64,000 nt of DNA from Myxococcales bacterium. GTDB taxonomy: Bacteria > Myxococcota_A > Bradymonadia > UBA7976 > UBA1532. Under the pieces are notes generated by a model. It saw nothing but the letters and a program-made list of their open reading frames with translations. It ran no database searches and had not been told where the DNA came from. Shown in pieces: positions 33,311 through 41,713 of the stretch (position 1 is its first letter; every line of letters begins with the position of its first letter). The position numbers and the translations under genes were made by a program. Location: the NCBI GenBank assembly GCA_020633465.1, contig JACKDN010000021.1:62001-126000 (forward strand), written 5' to 3'.

Positions 33311-35704
33311 ATGAAGATCAGCCTCAACTGGCTGCGGCGCTACGTCGACGTCGACTGGGACGCCGACACCATCGCCGAGCGGCTCACGCTGGTGGGCCTC
33401 GAGGTGGACGGCGTCCACCGCATCGAGGCCGACTTCACCGGCGTGCGCGTCGGCAAGGTGCAGGCCGTGCGCCCGCACCCGGGCGCCGACCGCCTGCAGA
33501 TCGCCCAGGTCGACACCGGCGACGACGTGCTCGACGTGGTGTGCGGCGCGCCGAACTGCCGCGCTGGCCTGACGGTGGCGTACGCGGGCCTCGGCGCGCG
33601 GCTGCCCGGCGGCTTCAAGATCAAGAAGGCGAAGATCCGCGGCGAGATCAGCCTCGGCATGCTGTGCAGCGAGGACGAGCTGGGGCTGTCGGAGGCGTCC
33701 GAGGGCATCCTCGAGCTGCCCGGCGATCTGCCGGCCGGCCAGCCGCTCGAGCAGGCGCTGCCCATCGAGGACGTCGTCTTCGATCTGGGCATCACCGCGA
33801 ACCGCGGCGACTGCCTCAGCCACCTCGGCGTCGCCCGCGAGCTCGCCGCGCTGGCCGGGGTGCCGCTGAAGTGGCCCGAGGCGTCGTTCCCGGTCACCAC
33901 CGAGGGTGAGCCGGTCCCGGTCACCGTCGCCGATCCCACCCGCTGCGCCCGCTACGTCGGTCGCGTCGTGCGCGGCCTCGGCGTCGCGCCCAGCCCGCTG
34001 TGGATGCAGCGCCTGCTGAGCGCCGTGGGCGTGCGGCCGATCAACAACCTGGTCGATGTCACCAACTTCGTCCTGTTCGAGTACGGCCAGCCCCTGCACG
34101 CCTTCGACCTGCGCGACCTCGAGGGTCCGGCCATCGTCGTGCGCACCGCCGAGGCGGGCGAGCGCATGACCACGCTGGACGACGTCGAGCGCACGCTGAC
34201 CGCCGACGATCTGGTCATCTGCGACGCGGCCCGCCCCGTGGCCCTGGCCGGCGTGATGGGCGGCCAGAACAGCGAGGTCAAGGACGACACGACCGACGTG
34301 CTGCTCGAGTCGGCGTGGTTCGAGCCCACGACGGTGCGCCTGACGTCGCGCCGCCTCGGCCTGCGCAGCGAGTCGAGCCACCGCTTCGAGCGCTCGGTCG
34401 ATCCCGAGCGCACTGTCGAGGCGGCCAACCGCGCGCTGCACCTGCTGTGCGCGCTGTCGGCGCCGGGCACGTCGCCGCAGGTGGTCGAGGCGTTCACCGA
34501 CGCCCGCCCGCGCGTGGTGGCGCGCCCGACGGTCGAATACGACCCCGCGCACTGCACCCGCCTGCTGGGCGTCGAGCTGCCCGCCGCCCGGCAGCGCGAG
34601 GCCCTCGAGCGCCTCGGCTTCGCGGTGCAGGGCGCCGAGGCGGGCCCGTGGTCGGTGCAGACCCCGAGCTGGCGCAACGACGTCGACGAGGCCGCCGATC
34701 TGGTCGAGGAGGTCGCGCGCTACGTGGGCTACGCGATCATCCCGACGCCGCCGCCCCGGGTGACCGCGCGCACCGGCACGGACGCGGGCTACGCGCGCAG
34801 CCGGCGGGTGCGCCGCGCGCGCGAGCTCCTCAACGGGCGCGGCTTCCACCAGGCCCTGAACTACAGCTTCCTGGGCAAGGCGCTGCAGGCGCACTTCGCC
34901 GCCGAGGCGCCGCTCGAGCTGCTCAACCCGCTCAGCGAGGATCAGCGGGCGCTGCGGATGCTGCTCGCGCCGCGGCTGGTCGAGAACGCCGCGCACAACC
35001 TGCGCCACGGCGCCGAGGGCGTGCGGCTGTTCGAGGTGGGGCGGGTGTTCCTGCCGCGCGGCGCGGGCGTGCAGCCGGCCGAGGTGGAGCGCCTGGGCCT
35101 CGTGTGGGCCGGGCCGGCCGCTGACCATTGGCAGGGCGGGCCCCGGGAGGTCGACTTCTTCGACCTGAAGGGCCTGCTGGTGGATCTGTGCGCCATGCTG
35201 GGCCGGCCGGCGCCGACGCTGACGCCCGCCGAGCGGCCGTGGCTGCACCCGGGCGCGACGGCGACGGTGCGCCTCGAGGGCGCCGATCTGGGGGTCATCG
35301 GCGAGCTGCACCCGGGCCTGGCGCGGACGCTCGACCTGGGCGCGCGGCTGTTCGTGGCCGAGCTCGATCTCGAGCCGCTGGTGGGCGCGGCGGCGCCCGC
35401 GCCGCGCTTCGTCGACTTCGGTCGCTTCCCCGCGGTGACGCGCGACCTGGCCCTGCGCCTGCCCCGAACGGTGTTGGCCGCCCAAGTGCTTTCATCTATT
35501 GAGGAATTGGCCCTCGGTTACGTTGACAGCGTGCGCGTGTTCGACGTATACGAGGGAGGTTCGCTCGGGGCCGACGAGCGCAGCCTGGGGCTGCGCGTGA
35601 CGTACCGGGCGCCCGACCGCACGCTGACCGACGAGGACGTCTCGGCGGCGCACGGTCGACTGGTTGATCATCTGCGGGACGCGTTCTCGGCCCAGCTCCG
35701 CTGA
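33311..35704 (+). CDS. pheT: Phenylalanyl-tRNA synthetase beta subunit
   Basis: At 797 residues the length is standard. The order of domains is visible: an N-terminal MKISLNWLRRYVD, the tRNA-binding/EMAP-like region (VGKVQAVRPHPGADRLQIAQV, about 50-75), the B3/B4 editing region (about 210-390), the B5 domain, a catalytic-like core (about 490-690) and a C-terminal anticodon-binding FDX-ACB domain starting near RFVDFGRFPAVTRDLAL. A good site (GGGAGGCAGCG) precedes the ATG. ihfA follows after 42 bases, the usual proteobacterial arrangement. Confidence 0.98.
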   Translation: MKISLNWLRRYVDVDWDADTIAERLTLVGLEVDGVHRIEADFTGVRVGKVQAVRPHPGADRLQIAQVDTGDDVLDVVCGAPNCRAGLTVAYAGLGARLPGGFKIKKAKIRGEISLGMLCSEDELGLSEASEGILELPGDLPAGQPLEQALPIEDVVFDLGITANRGDCLSHLGVARELAALAGVPLKWPEASFPVTTEGEPVPVTVADPTRCARYVGRVVRGLGVAPSPLWMQRLLSAVGVRPINNLVDVTNFVLFEYGQPLHAFDLRDLEGPAIVVRTAEAGERMTTLDDVERTLTADDLVICDAARPVALAGVMGGQNSEVKDDTTDVLLESAWFEPTTVRLTSRRLGLRSESSHRFERSVDPERTVEAANRALHLLCALSAPGTSPQVVEAFTDARPRVVARPTVEYDPAHCTRLLGVELPAARQREALERLGFAVQGAEAGPWSVQTPSWRNDVDEAADLVEEVARYVGYAIIPTPPPRVTARTGTDAGYARSRRVRRARELLNGRGFHQALNYSFLGKALQAHFAAEAPLELLNPLSEDQRALRMLLAPRLVENAAHNLRHGAEGVRLFEVGRVFLPRGAGVQPAEVERLGLVWAGPAADHWQGGPREVDFFDLKGLLVDLCAMLGRPAPTLTPAERPWLHPGATATVRLEGADLGVIGELHPGLARTLDLGARLFVAELDLEPLVGAAAPAPRFVDFGRFPAVTRDLALRLPRTVLAAQVLSSIEELALGYVDSVRVFDVYEGGSLGADERSLGLRVTYRAPDRTLTDEDVSAAHGRLVDHLRDAFSAQLR

Positions 35705-35746
35705 CGGAGCACCGGGCCCGAACGCCTGGACGACGAAGCGAACAGG

Positions 35747-36025
35747 ATGACCAAGGCGGACATCGTCGAGAGGGTGTACGAGAACCTCGGTGGCTTCTCC
35801 AAGAAGGAGTCGGCGGAGATCGTCGAGATGGTCTTCGAGACCATCAAGGAGACCCTCGAGCGCGGCGAGAAGATCAAGATCAGCGGCTTCGGCAACTTCG
35901 TGGTTCGCCAGAAGAAGGAGCGGACCGGCCGCAATCCGCAGACGGGGGAGGAGATCAAGATCGCGCCGCGCAAGGTGCTGACCTTCAAGCCCAGTCAGGT
36001 CCTGAAGAACTCGATCAACGCCTGA
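35747..36025 (+). CDS. ihfA: Integration host factor alpha subunit
   Basis: The 92-residue HU/IHF-family protein binds and sharply bends DNA as a heterodimer with IHF-beta. The DNA-binding arm signature GFGNFVVRQKKERTGRNPQTG is intact and the body begins MTKADIVERVYE, typical of IHF-alpha. Position directly after pheT supports ihfA rather than hup. The ATG at 35747 follows a GAACAGG site. The MerR-type gene starts 10 bases after its stop. Confidence 0.94.
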   Translation: MTKADIVERVYENLGGFSKKESAEIVEMVFETIKETLERGEKIKISGFGNFVVRQKKERTGRNPQTGEEIKIAPRKVLTFKPSQVLKNSINA

Positions 36026-36035
36026 GAGGCCCCCC

Positions 36036-36560
36036 ATGGCCAAAGCCGATCTGCCCGAGATCCCAGAGCGGCTCTCGTTCAAGATCGGCGAGGTCAGCCG
36101 ACTCGTCGGGGTGAAGCCCCACGTGTTGCGCTTCTGGGAGAGCGAGTTCGGCCGCATCCGCCCCCAGAAGGCCAAGAACGGCCACCGCATCTACAGCCGC
36201 GCCGACGTCGAGCTGCTGCGCCGCGTGCGCGCCCTGCTGCACGAACGCAAGTACACCATCGCGGGCGCGCGGGCGCTGCTGCAGGAGGGCGAGGCGGCCG
36301 TCGACGCCGTGCTGCGCGCGATGCCCACCGAGACCGCCGTGGCGCTCGACGAGGTCGAGGCCGCGCGCGAAGCGCTCGTGGCGCAGCTGAACGAGGCGCG
36401 GGCCGACCTGGTCGAGGCGCGGCGCGCGCGGGTGGCCGCCGAGGACGAGGCGGCGTTCTGGCGCGGCGAGGCCCGCAAGGCCGAGGCGCTGCTGACCCGC
36501 GCCACCAGCCGGCTGGGCGTTCATCTGCGGGCCCTCAAGGAAATCGTGCGCAGCGGATGA
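36036..36560 (+). CDS. MerR-family transcriptional regulator with coiled-coil tail
   Basis: The 174-residue protein has a winged-helix MerR domain at about residues 13-82 (FKIGEVSRLVGVKPHVLRFWE, then GHRIYSRADVELL). A long Ala/Glu/Arg-rich coiled-coil (about 100-165) probably serves for dimerisation. There are no cysteines in the C-terminal part, so metal sensing is unlikely. A MerR-type gene after ihfA is a recurrent arrangement in deltaproteobacteria and beyond; its targets are not known to me. It is probably cotranscribed with ihfA. Confidence 0.93.
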   Translation: MAKADLPEIPERLSFKIGEVSRLVGVKPHVLRFWESEFGRIRPQKAKNGHRIYSRADVELLRRVRALLHERKYTIAGARALLQEGEAAVDAVLRAMPTETAVALDEVEAAREALVAQLNEARADLVEARRARVAAEDEAAFWRGEARKAEALLTRATSRLGVHLRALKEIVRSG

Positions 36561-36569
36561 TCGAGGAGG

Positions 36570-36598
36570 TTGACACGCGGCGCGGTCCTTCTTAGGAT
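36570..36598 (+). promoter_or_regulatory. Strong sigma70-type promoter for tRNA-Pro
   Basis: A perfect TTGACA (36570-36575), 17-base spacer, and TAGGAT (36593-36598) lie 12 bases before the tRNA. Confidence 0.75.
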
Positions 36599-36610
36599 GC
36601 GCGCCGTTTC

Positions 36611-36687
36611 CGGGGTGTAGCGCAGTCTGGTAGCGCACTTGCATGGGGTGCAAGTGGTCGGAGGTTCAAATCCTCTCACCCCGACCC
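36611..36687 (+). tRNA. tRNA-Pro (GGG anticodon)
   Basis: The acceptor CGGGGTG pairs with CACCCCG, the D arm is GCGC/GCGC, the anticodon stem is CTTGC/GCAAG with loop ATGGGGT (anticodon GGG, proline), and the T arm is GGAGG/CCTCT (G-U closing) with loop TTCAAAT. The discriminator is A at 36684. The next bases are CCC, so CCA appears not to be encoded. Confidence 0.95.
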
Positions 36688-36688
36688 C

Positions 36689-36727
36689 AAAGGCCGTGGA
36701 GCCCCGCTCCACGGCCTTTTTCTTTTT
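36689..36727 (+). terminator. Strong Rho-independent terminator after tRNA-Pro
   Basis: AGGCCGTGGAG (36691-36701) pairs perfectly with CTCCACGGCCT (36707-36717), loop CCCCG, followed by TTTTCTTTTT. This is the clearest intrinsic terminator in the window. Confidence 0.92.
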
Positions 36728-36773
36728 CTGGCCCCGCGCCGCGAGCGGGGGGCGATGCCCGAAGGGGGCGCCC

Positions 36774-37463
36774 GTGCCACGCCGACTCGCCTGCCTGGTC
36801 GCGGCGCTCGGCGTCGCCGCGCTCGGCGGCTGCGCCGGCGGTCCCCCCACGCGCGCGGCGGACGACGCGCCCGAGCTGGTGGGCGTCTGGTACACCGTCG
36901 AGCGGGGCGACACGCTGGGCGGCATCGCGCGCGCCCACGCCGTGCCGATCGAGGATCTGGTCGAGATCAACGGGCTGGTCGATCCCGACCGCCTCGAGGT
37001 GGGGCAGGTGCTCTTCCTCTACGGGGTCGACGAGGCCGTGCGGCGGCTGCCGCCGGGCGAGCCGCCGGCCCCGGGCGAGGCCGCGCCCCGCTTCCGCTGG
37101 CCGCTCGAGGTGGGGACGTTGAGCAGCGGCTTCGGCCCGCGCGGCGGCCGCCCCCACAAGGGGATCGACATCGCCGCGAAGCCCGGCACGCCGGTCTTCG
37201 CCGCCGCGGCCGGCAAGGTGGTCTACAGCGACGACAAGCAGCGCGGGTACGGCAACCTGGTCATCCTCCGCCACCCGGGCGGCTACGTCACCGTCTACGC
37301 CCACAACCGGCGGAACCTGGTTGACGTTGGCGATCAGGTCCGGCAAGGATCCCGCATCGCCGAGGTGGGCAGCACCGGTCGCAGCACCGGGCCACACCTC
37401 CACTTCGAGATCCGGGTGGACGGGCAGGCGATCGACCCCCTCATCCACCTGCCGGCCCGATGA
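36774..37463 (+). CDS. LysM / M23 peptidase lipoprotein (NlpD-EnvC-like)
   Basis: GTG 36774 follows AAGGGGG and starts a signal peptide with lipobox LGGC (Cys20), giving 229 residues. A LysM peptidoglycan-binding domain (about 38-84: WYTVERGDTLGGIARAH) precedes an M23 metallopeptidase domain (about 108-225). Probable zinc ligands are H128 and D132 (HKGID) and H210 (GPHLHFE), with H177 in YAH. Because the HxGxD and HLH motifs are intact, it could be an active endopeptidase, unlike degenerate NlpD activators. It acts at the cell wall from the envelope. apt follows, starting 13 bases later. Confidence 0.94.
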   Translation: MPRRLACLVAALGVAALGGCAGGPPTRAADDAPELVGVWYTVERGDTLGGIARAHAVPIEDLVEINGLVDPDRLEVGQVLFLYGVDEAVRRLPPGEPPAPGEAAPRFRWPLEVGTLSSGFGPRGGRPHKGIDIAAKPGTPVFAAAAGKVVYSDDKQRGYGNLVILRHPGGYVTVYAHNRRNLVDVGDQVRQGSRIAEVGSTGRSTGPHLHFEIRVDGQAIDPLIHLPAR

Positions 37464-37476
37464 CGACGGGGATGCG

Positions 37477-38001
37477 GTGCCCGAGATGGTGAACCTGCGC
37501 GACCTGGTGCGAGACGTGCCCGACTTCCCCAAGCCGGGCATCCTGTTTCGCGACATCACGCCCATCCTGGCGGACGCCGAGGCCTTCGAGGCGGCGACGA
37601 ACGCCATGAGCGGCATCGCGCGCGTGCACGGCGCGACGAAGGTGCTGGGCATCGAGTCGCGGGGCTTCATCCTGGGCGCGCCGGTGGCGCACCACCTGTC
37701 GCTGCCCTTCGTACCTTGCCGCAAGCCGGGCAAGCTGCCGGCGGCCACCGCGCGCGTCGAGTACGACCTCGAGTACGGCAGCGACGCGCTCGAGGTGCAC
37801 ACCGACGCCGTCCAGGCCGGCGATCGGGTGGTGATCATCGACGATCTGCTCGCGACGGGCGGGACCGCCGAGGCGGCCGCCCGGCTGTGCGAGCAGCAGG
37901 GCGCCGAGGTCGCGTCGGTGCTGGTGATGATCGAGCTGCTCGATCTGGGCGGGGCGGCGCGCCTGGCGCCGCGGCACGTGTACAGTCTGCTGAAATACTG
38001 A
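37477..38001 (+). CDS. apt: Adenine phosphoribosyltransferase
   Basis: Apt makes AMP from adenine and PRPP (purine salvage, cytoplasm). The 174-residue protein has the typical opening RDVPDFPKPGILFRDITP, the GIESRGFILG segment and the PRPP-binding motif VVIIDDLLATGGT. GTG 37477 is chosen because a GGGG site lies about six bases upstream; ATG 37486 is the alternative. The gene is immediately downstream of the LysM/M23 gene and 39 bases before tRNA-Arg. Confidence 0.96.
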   Translation: MPEMVNLRDLVRDVPDFPKPGILFRDITPILADAEAFEAATNAMSGIARVHGATKVLGIESRGFILGAPVAHHLSLPFVPCRKPGKLPAATARVEYDLEYGSDALEVHTDAVQAGDRVVIIDDLLATGGTAEAAARLCEQQGAEVASVLVMIELLDLGGAARLAPRHVYSLLKY

Positions 38002-38040
38002 GGGCGCCGGTCGCGCCGACCGGCCTCCTGCGCACTCCGC

Positions 38041-38116
38041 GCCCCCATAGCTCAGCTGGATAGAGCACAGGATTCCTAATCCTGGGGTCGCAGGTTCGAA
38101 TCCTGCTGGGGGCACC
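38041..38116 (+). tRNA. tRNA-Arg (CCT anticodon)
   Basis: The acceptor GCCCCCA pairs with TGGGGGC, the D arm is GCTC/GAGC, the anticodon stem is CAGGA/TCCTG with loop TTCCTAA (anticodon CCT, arginine AGG codons), and the T arm is GCAGG/CCTGC with loop TTCGAAT. The discriminator A is at 38114, followed by CCG, so CCA is not encoded. Confidence 0.95.
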
Positions 38117-38145
38117 GTGCGCGCCCGTCACCCGGGGCGGGGGCC

Positions 38146-38886
38146 TCAGGGCGACGGGTGCTCGCAGACGCACATCAGGTCGCGCAGCGCCGGGATGGCG
38201 CAGTCGACCGCGAAGGTGACCTGGCAGCGCAGCCCCGCCGTGTAGGTGGCGCTGAGGCAGGCCAGCCCGAAGTCGGCGCAGAGATCGTCGCACGAGGCCG
38301 CCGGCGGCTCGGTGACGTACTCGTAGACGCAGTAATCCTCGTCGAGGCAGACCCGGCCGTCGACGAAGCCGGGCACCCGCTCCCCGGCGAGCTCGATGGG
38401 GCAGCCGCCCTCGGAGAGCGCGGGGGGCGGCGGCGCGGCGTCGGGCAGGGGGCGCGGGCGCGGCGTCCACGGCGGCGTCACGCGCGGCCGGCGCGGCGTC
38501 GGTGGGCGTCGGCGGCGGCCCCCGGTCGCTGGGGGCGGCGGCGCGGCGTCGAGCGCGGGCGGCGCGGGCGGCGCGGCGTCGGTGGGTCCCCGGCCGATGC
38601 GGCCGGCGTCGCGGTCGCCGCCGGGCAGGCGGCCGGGGCCGAGGAAGGCGTCGCCGGCGCGGAAGGGGCGGGGGGGCACGCAGGCGAGCTGCCCGTCGGC
38701 CTGCGGCAGGCAGCGCCGACCGTCGACGCAGTCGAGGTCGCGCTGGCACGGGGCCGCGGCGGGGAAGTCGGTGACGCAGCCGGCGAGCAGGAGGGCCGAG
38801 GCCAGGGTGAGGGCGGAACAACGCCGCGCCGCCTCGGGGTTGCTCGGTCGAGGCGGTCTGGCCCGCTGGTCGTCGGGGCGCATCAT
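38146..38886 (-). CDS. Lipoprotein with Pro/Ala linker and Cys-rich ends, function unknown
   Basis: The 246-codon frame starts with Met-Met (38886/38883), a long N-region and a lipobox LLAGC. A first Cys cluster (CQRDLDCVDGRRC) resembles small extracellular domains of other lipoproteins here. The C-terminal 100 residues contain eight cysteines (CPIEL, CDDLCADFGLAC, CVCEHPSP). In the middle (about 38440-38525) the frame reads Arg/Pro nonsense while the neighbouring frame reads PPPTPTDAAPAARDAAVDAA, the usual linker style. Two compensating indels are therefore likely. Envelope location is well supported; function unknown. Confidence 0.72.
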   Translation of the reverse strand: MMRPDDQRARPPRPSNPEAARRCSALTLASALLLAGCVTDFPAAAPCQRDLDCVDGRRCLPQADGQLACVPPRPFRAGDAFLGPGRLPGGDRDAGRIGRGPTDAAPPAPPALDAAPPPPATGGRRRRPPTPRRPRVTPPWTPRPRPLPDAAPPPPALSEGGCPIELAGERVPGFVDGRVCLDEDYCVYEYVTEPPAASCDDLCADFGLACLSATYTAGLRCQVTFAVDCAIPALRDLMCVCEHPSP

Positions 38887-38926
38887 GGCGGCGCATCATA
38901 GCAGGGCGCGCCGCGCTGCGCCGAGA

Positions 38927-38955
38927 TTGACGGCCTCGGTGGGTGTAGGTATATG
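38927..38955 (+). promoter_or_regulatory. Strong sigma70-type promoter upstream of 39021 gene
   Basis: TTGACG (38927-38932), 17-base spacer, TATATG (38950-38955). An AT-rich patch follows (TAGTTGAAACTT), unusual in this sequence. Confidence 0.72.
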
Positions 38956-39020
38956 TAGTTGAAACTTGGCGCCGACCGGCTCATCGCGGGCCGACGGGCC
39001 AGGCTCGGACAGGAGGGGAC

Positions 39021-39728
39021 ATGAAACTGCGCGACATCAGCGAGATGGTCCGGGAGATCATCGAGGTCTCTCCGGACACGCTGCTGAACACGGACGTGGC
39101 GCACGCGCTCGTCCAGGACATCCAGGACGTGCAGACGGTGTACCGGCCCATCGCCGCCACCGGCAAGAAGGCGGCGCTGCTGCCCTGGCTCGCGTTCAGC
39201 TTCGAGCCCTTCTCGGGCCTGATCGAGCCCTTCAACGTCTACCCCGGGCGCTTCTGGGCGATGCAGCGCATTCACCGCCAGCCGTCGGGGCTGCCCGAGC
39301 TCGTCACCCACGTCGACCGCGAGCTGCCGAGCGCCTCGCAGCCGATCGAGCCCGACCTCTACGCCAGCTTCAGCCACAGCTCGAAGGTCGAGACGCTGAT
39401 CCGCAAGACGGGCAAGGATCCCGCGTCGCTGCGCTTCTTCCATCGGGGCAACCTGATGCTGCCCGACCGGGCCACGCTGCCGGCCGAGTACTGCCTGCCC
39501 GGCATCGCCGAGGCGCTGCCCGAGGGCTACCCCGACGACGGCATCCCGGGCCTGGTCGACGTCGACGGCGAGTCGGTGCTCTTCCTGGGCGAGCTGGTGT
39601 TCTACAACCAGTACCGCACGCCGGATCGCGCCCGCCTGCGCAACTTCCTGCTCAACTGCGTGGCGGTCAGCACGGTCGCCCGCTACGTCCGCGAGCGCGT
39701 GCGCAAGAGCGTCCGCGCGGCCGGCTGA
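39021..39728 (+). CDS. Cytoplasmic protein of unknown function
   Basis: The 235-residue product has no signal peptide, no membrane segment and no motif I recognise. Residues 1-40 are helical (REIIEVSPDTLL, then an acidic VQDIQDVQ). The middle is rich in Phe, Pro and Tyr (FSFEPFSGLIEPFNVYPGRFW), suggesting a globular beta-rich domain, and the end is basic and helical. ATG 39021 has an excellent site (AGGAGGGG) and one of the best promoters of the window, so it is probably well expressed as a single-gene unit. It ends in a hairpin shared with a convergent gene. Confidence 0.82.
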   Translation: MKLRDISEMVREIIEVSPDTLLNTDVAHALVQDIQDVQTVYRPIAATGKKAALLPWLAFSFEPFSGLIEPFNVYPGRFWAMQRIHRQPSGLPELVTHVDRELPSASQPIEPDLYASFSHSSKVETLIRKTGKDPASLRFFHRGNLMLPDRATLPAEYCLPGIAEALPEGYPDDGIPGLVDVDGESVLFLGELVFYNQYRTPDRARLRNFLLNCVAVSTVARYVRERVRKSVRAAG

Positions 39729-39746
39729 CGCGCCTCACGGCGCGTC
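39727..39746. terminator. Hairpin shared by two convergent genes
   Basis: GACGCGCC (39727-39734) and GGCGCGTC (39739-39746) form an eight-pair perfect stem with loop TCAC. It spans both stop codons of the converging genes. It lacks a clear T run, so termination is likely but not certain. Confidence 0.4.
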
Positions 39747-40475
39747 GGGCAGATCCTCCACCAACGCCTGGTACTTCACGATGCGCGAGCCCGGGTTGGG
39801 GAAGCCCATCTCACCGAGCGCCGTCACCGCGCACGCCGCGAAGTCGCCGGCGGGCTTCGGCGCGTGCAGCCCGGCGCTCATCACGTGCCCCTTCCGCCCG
39901 ACGTAGGCGGTGACGTGAAACGGGCCGGCGAAGCCGTGCTGCTCGCGGCAGGCGTCGATGGCGCCGCGCCCCTTGCGCAGGGTCTCGTAGCCCCAGGCCT
40001 CGTCGATGGGCGCGGTCAGGCGCCGGGCGCGCTCGTTCCAACCGAAGGGGAAGACGAAGCGGGCCGGGCCGCCGCCCATCGGGCGCGGGAACTCGAGGAA
40101 GCGGGCCGTCTGCACCAGGCAGTCCTCGACGGCCCAGCTGCCCAGATCCGACTGGGCCACCCACACCTTGTCCACCCGACCGTTGGGCGCGACGACGAAC
40201 TGCAGCAGCACCTCGCCCGCCACGAAGGCGCCGGGGGCGCGGCGAAAGCAGTTGCGGAAGCCCGCCATCTGCTCCGACACGACGCGGGCGACCTCGTCGT
40301 CGTCGAGGGTGCCCTGCATCCCTTCCACCTCCATCCCGTCGTCCGGGCCGGCGCTGGGGCGGCGCGGATCGTCGGGCGGGGGCTTGTGCTCGATGGGGCC
40401 GGGGCCCCGGGTGCCGGGCGAAGGGCCGCAGGCGGCCAGCAGCAGGGCGGCGAGGACCAGAGAGGGTGCGCGCAT
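39735..40475 (-). CDS. AgmX/PglI C-terminal-like (TonB-family) lipoprotein
   Basis: The 246-residue lipoprotein (LLLAAC, Cys16) has a Pro-rich linker and then, from about residue 60, a domain with the sequence logic of the AgmX/PglI or TonB-C fold. It includes NCFRRAP, a strand GEVLLQFVVAPNGRV, DCLV and EFPRPMGGGPARFVFPF. In myxobacteria AgmX/PglI proteins belong to envelope machineries for gliding and polysaccharide export; this protein lacks the large N-terminal part and so may be an envelope adaptor only. A second region (about 150-246) has a similar strand pattern (GPFHVTAYVGRKGHV). It converges on the 39021 gene. Confidence 0.78.
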   Translation of the reverse strand: MRAPSLVLAALLLAACGPSPGTRGPGPIEHKPPPDDPRRPSAGPDDGMEVEGMQGTLDDDEVARVVSEQMAGFRNCFRRAPGAFVAGEVLLQFVVAPNGRVDKVWVAQSDLGSWAVEDCLVQTARFLEFPRPMGGGPARFVFPFGWNERARRLTAPIDEAWGYETLRKGRGAIDACREQHGFAGPFHVTAYVGRKGHVMSAGLHAPKPAGDFAACAVTALGEMGFPNPGSRIVKYQALVEDLPDAP

Positions 40476-40564
40476 GGCGGCATGCTAGCCGGGATCGTCG
40501 CCGAGTGCACGGGGTCAGGTCGCGCGGGCGGCGGCCCCGACCGCCGCGGCGGCCAGGCGTGGCG

Positions 40565-41563
40565 ATGAGCCGCGTCACGGTGCTGGTGCCGGTGCGCGAC
40601 GGCGCGGCCTTCCTGCCGCCGACCCTGGCCAGCCTCGCGCGGCTGCGGGGCGACGACGTCGAGATCCTGGTCGTGGACGACGGCAGCGTCGACGCCACGC
40701 CGGCGCTGTTGGCCGCCGCGGCGAGGCGCGACGCGCGGCTGCGGGTGCTGCGCCGCCCGGCCGAGGGCCTGGTCGCGGCGCTGAACGCGGGGCTCGAGGC
40801 GGCGACCGGCGAGCTGGTGGCCCGCCTGGACGCCGACGATCTGGCCCACCCCGACCGGCTGATCCGCCAGCGAGCCGCGATGCGCCGCCACGGGTGGACG
40901 GTCTGCGGCACCGGCGTCCGCTGCTTCCCGACGCAGGCGATCAGCGACGGCCTGCGGCGCTACGAGGCTTGGCAGAACGGCCTGGTCGACCACACGGACC
41001 TCGCGCTGGCCCGCTTCGTCGAGAGCCCGCTGGTGCATCCGAGCGTGATGTTCGAGCGGGCCGCCGTCGAGCGGATCGGGGGCTACGTCGACCGGGGCTG
41101 GCCCGAAGACTACGACCTGTGGCTGCGGCTCTTCGAGGTCGGCGCCACGTTCGGCAAGGTGAGCGCCCCGCTGACGTTCTGGCGCGACCACCCGGGGCGG
41201 GTCACGCGGACGGCGGCGCACTGCCGCGCCGAGGCCGTCCGCGCCTGCCGGGCTCACTACCTGCTGCGCGGCCCTGCGCGCGGACGCGCGCTGCGCATCG
41301 CCGGCACCGGGCGCGACGCCAAGCGGCTGGCCCGCCTGCTGGTGGCCGGGGGCGCGACGCTGCGGGGCTGGCTGGACATCAACCCCCGGCGCCTCGGTCA
41401 GCGCATCCACGGCGCCCCGGTGGAGCGCTTCGAGGACGCGCCCCTGCGCGACGACGAGGTGCTGCTGGTCGCCGTCGGCAGCGTGGGGCGGCGCGACCAC
41501 GTGCGCGCGCTGTTCGCCGCCGCCGGCCTCGTCGAGGGCCACCACTTCTGGTGCGTCGCGTGA
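40565..41563 (+). CDS. Family 2 glycosyltransferase with C-terminal Rossmann-like domain
   Basis: The 332-residue protein begins with a GT-A domain (about 1-230): VTVLVPVRDGAAFLPPTL, nucleotide-sugar acidic residues VVDDGS (D38-D39), the DxD-type LDADD (D89-D92) and a catalytic-type WPEDYDLWLR. The last 90 residues open RIAGTGRDAKRLARLL and continue with DINPRRLGQRIHG, which resembles the nucleotide-binding Rossmann-like domain of PglD/acyltransferase-associated proteins. Such a fusion is uncommon. The product is likely an envelope glycan, polysaccharide or glycoprotein; the acceptor is unknown. The ATG at 40565 is preceded by GGCGTGGCG. Confidence 0.9.
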   Translation: MSRVTVLVPVRDGAAFLPPTLASLARLRGDDVEILVVDDGSVDATPALLAAAARRDARLRVLRRPAEGLVAALNAGLEAATGELVARLDADDLAHPDRLIRQRAAMRRHGWTVCGTGVRCFPTQAISDGLRRYEAWQNGLVDHTDLALARFVESPLVHPSVMFERAAVERIGGYVDRGWPEDYDLWLRLFEVGATFGKVSAPLTFWRDHPGRVTRTAAHCRAEAVRACRAHYLLRGPARGRALRIAGTGRDAKRLARLLVAGGATLRGWLDINPRRLGQRIHGAPVERFEDAPLRDDEVLLVAVGSVGRRDHVRALFAAAGLVEGHHFWCVA

Positions 41564-41713
41564 CGCTGGCCGACCGGCGGGTGTGAATCGCGCGCCCACC
41601 GGGCTGTGGCTCGAGGTTCACGAGCGGACGGTGGGCCGCGGCGCGCCGCGGGGCGCGCGGCTGGCGCGCCCCTTGCTGCACGGACGCCGCGTCGACGTCT
41701 CGAGGAGCACACC

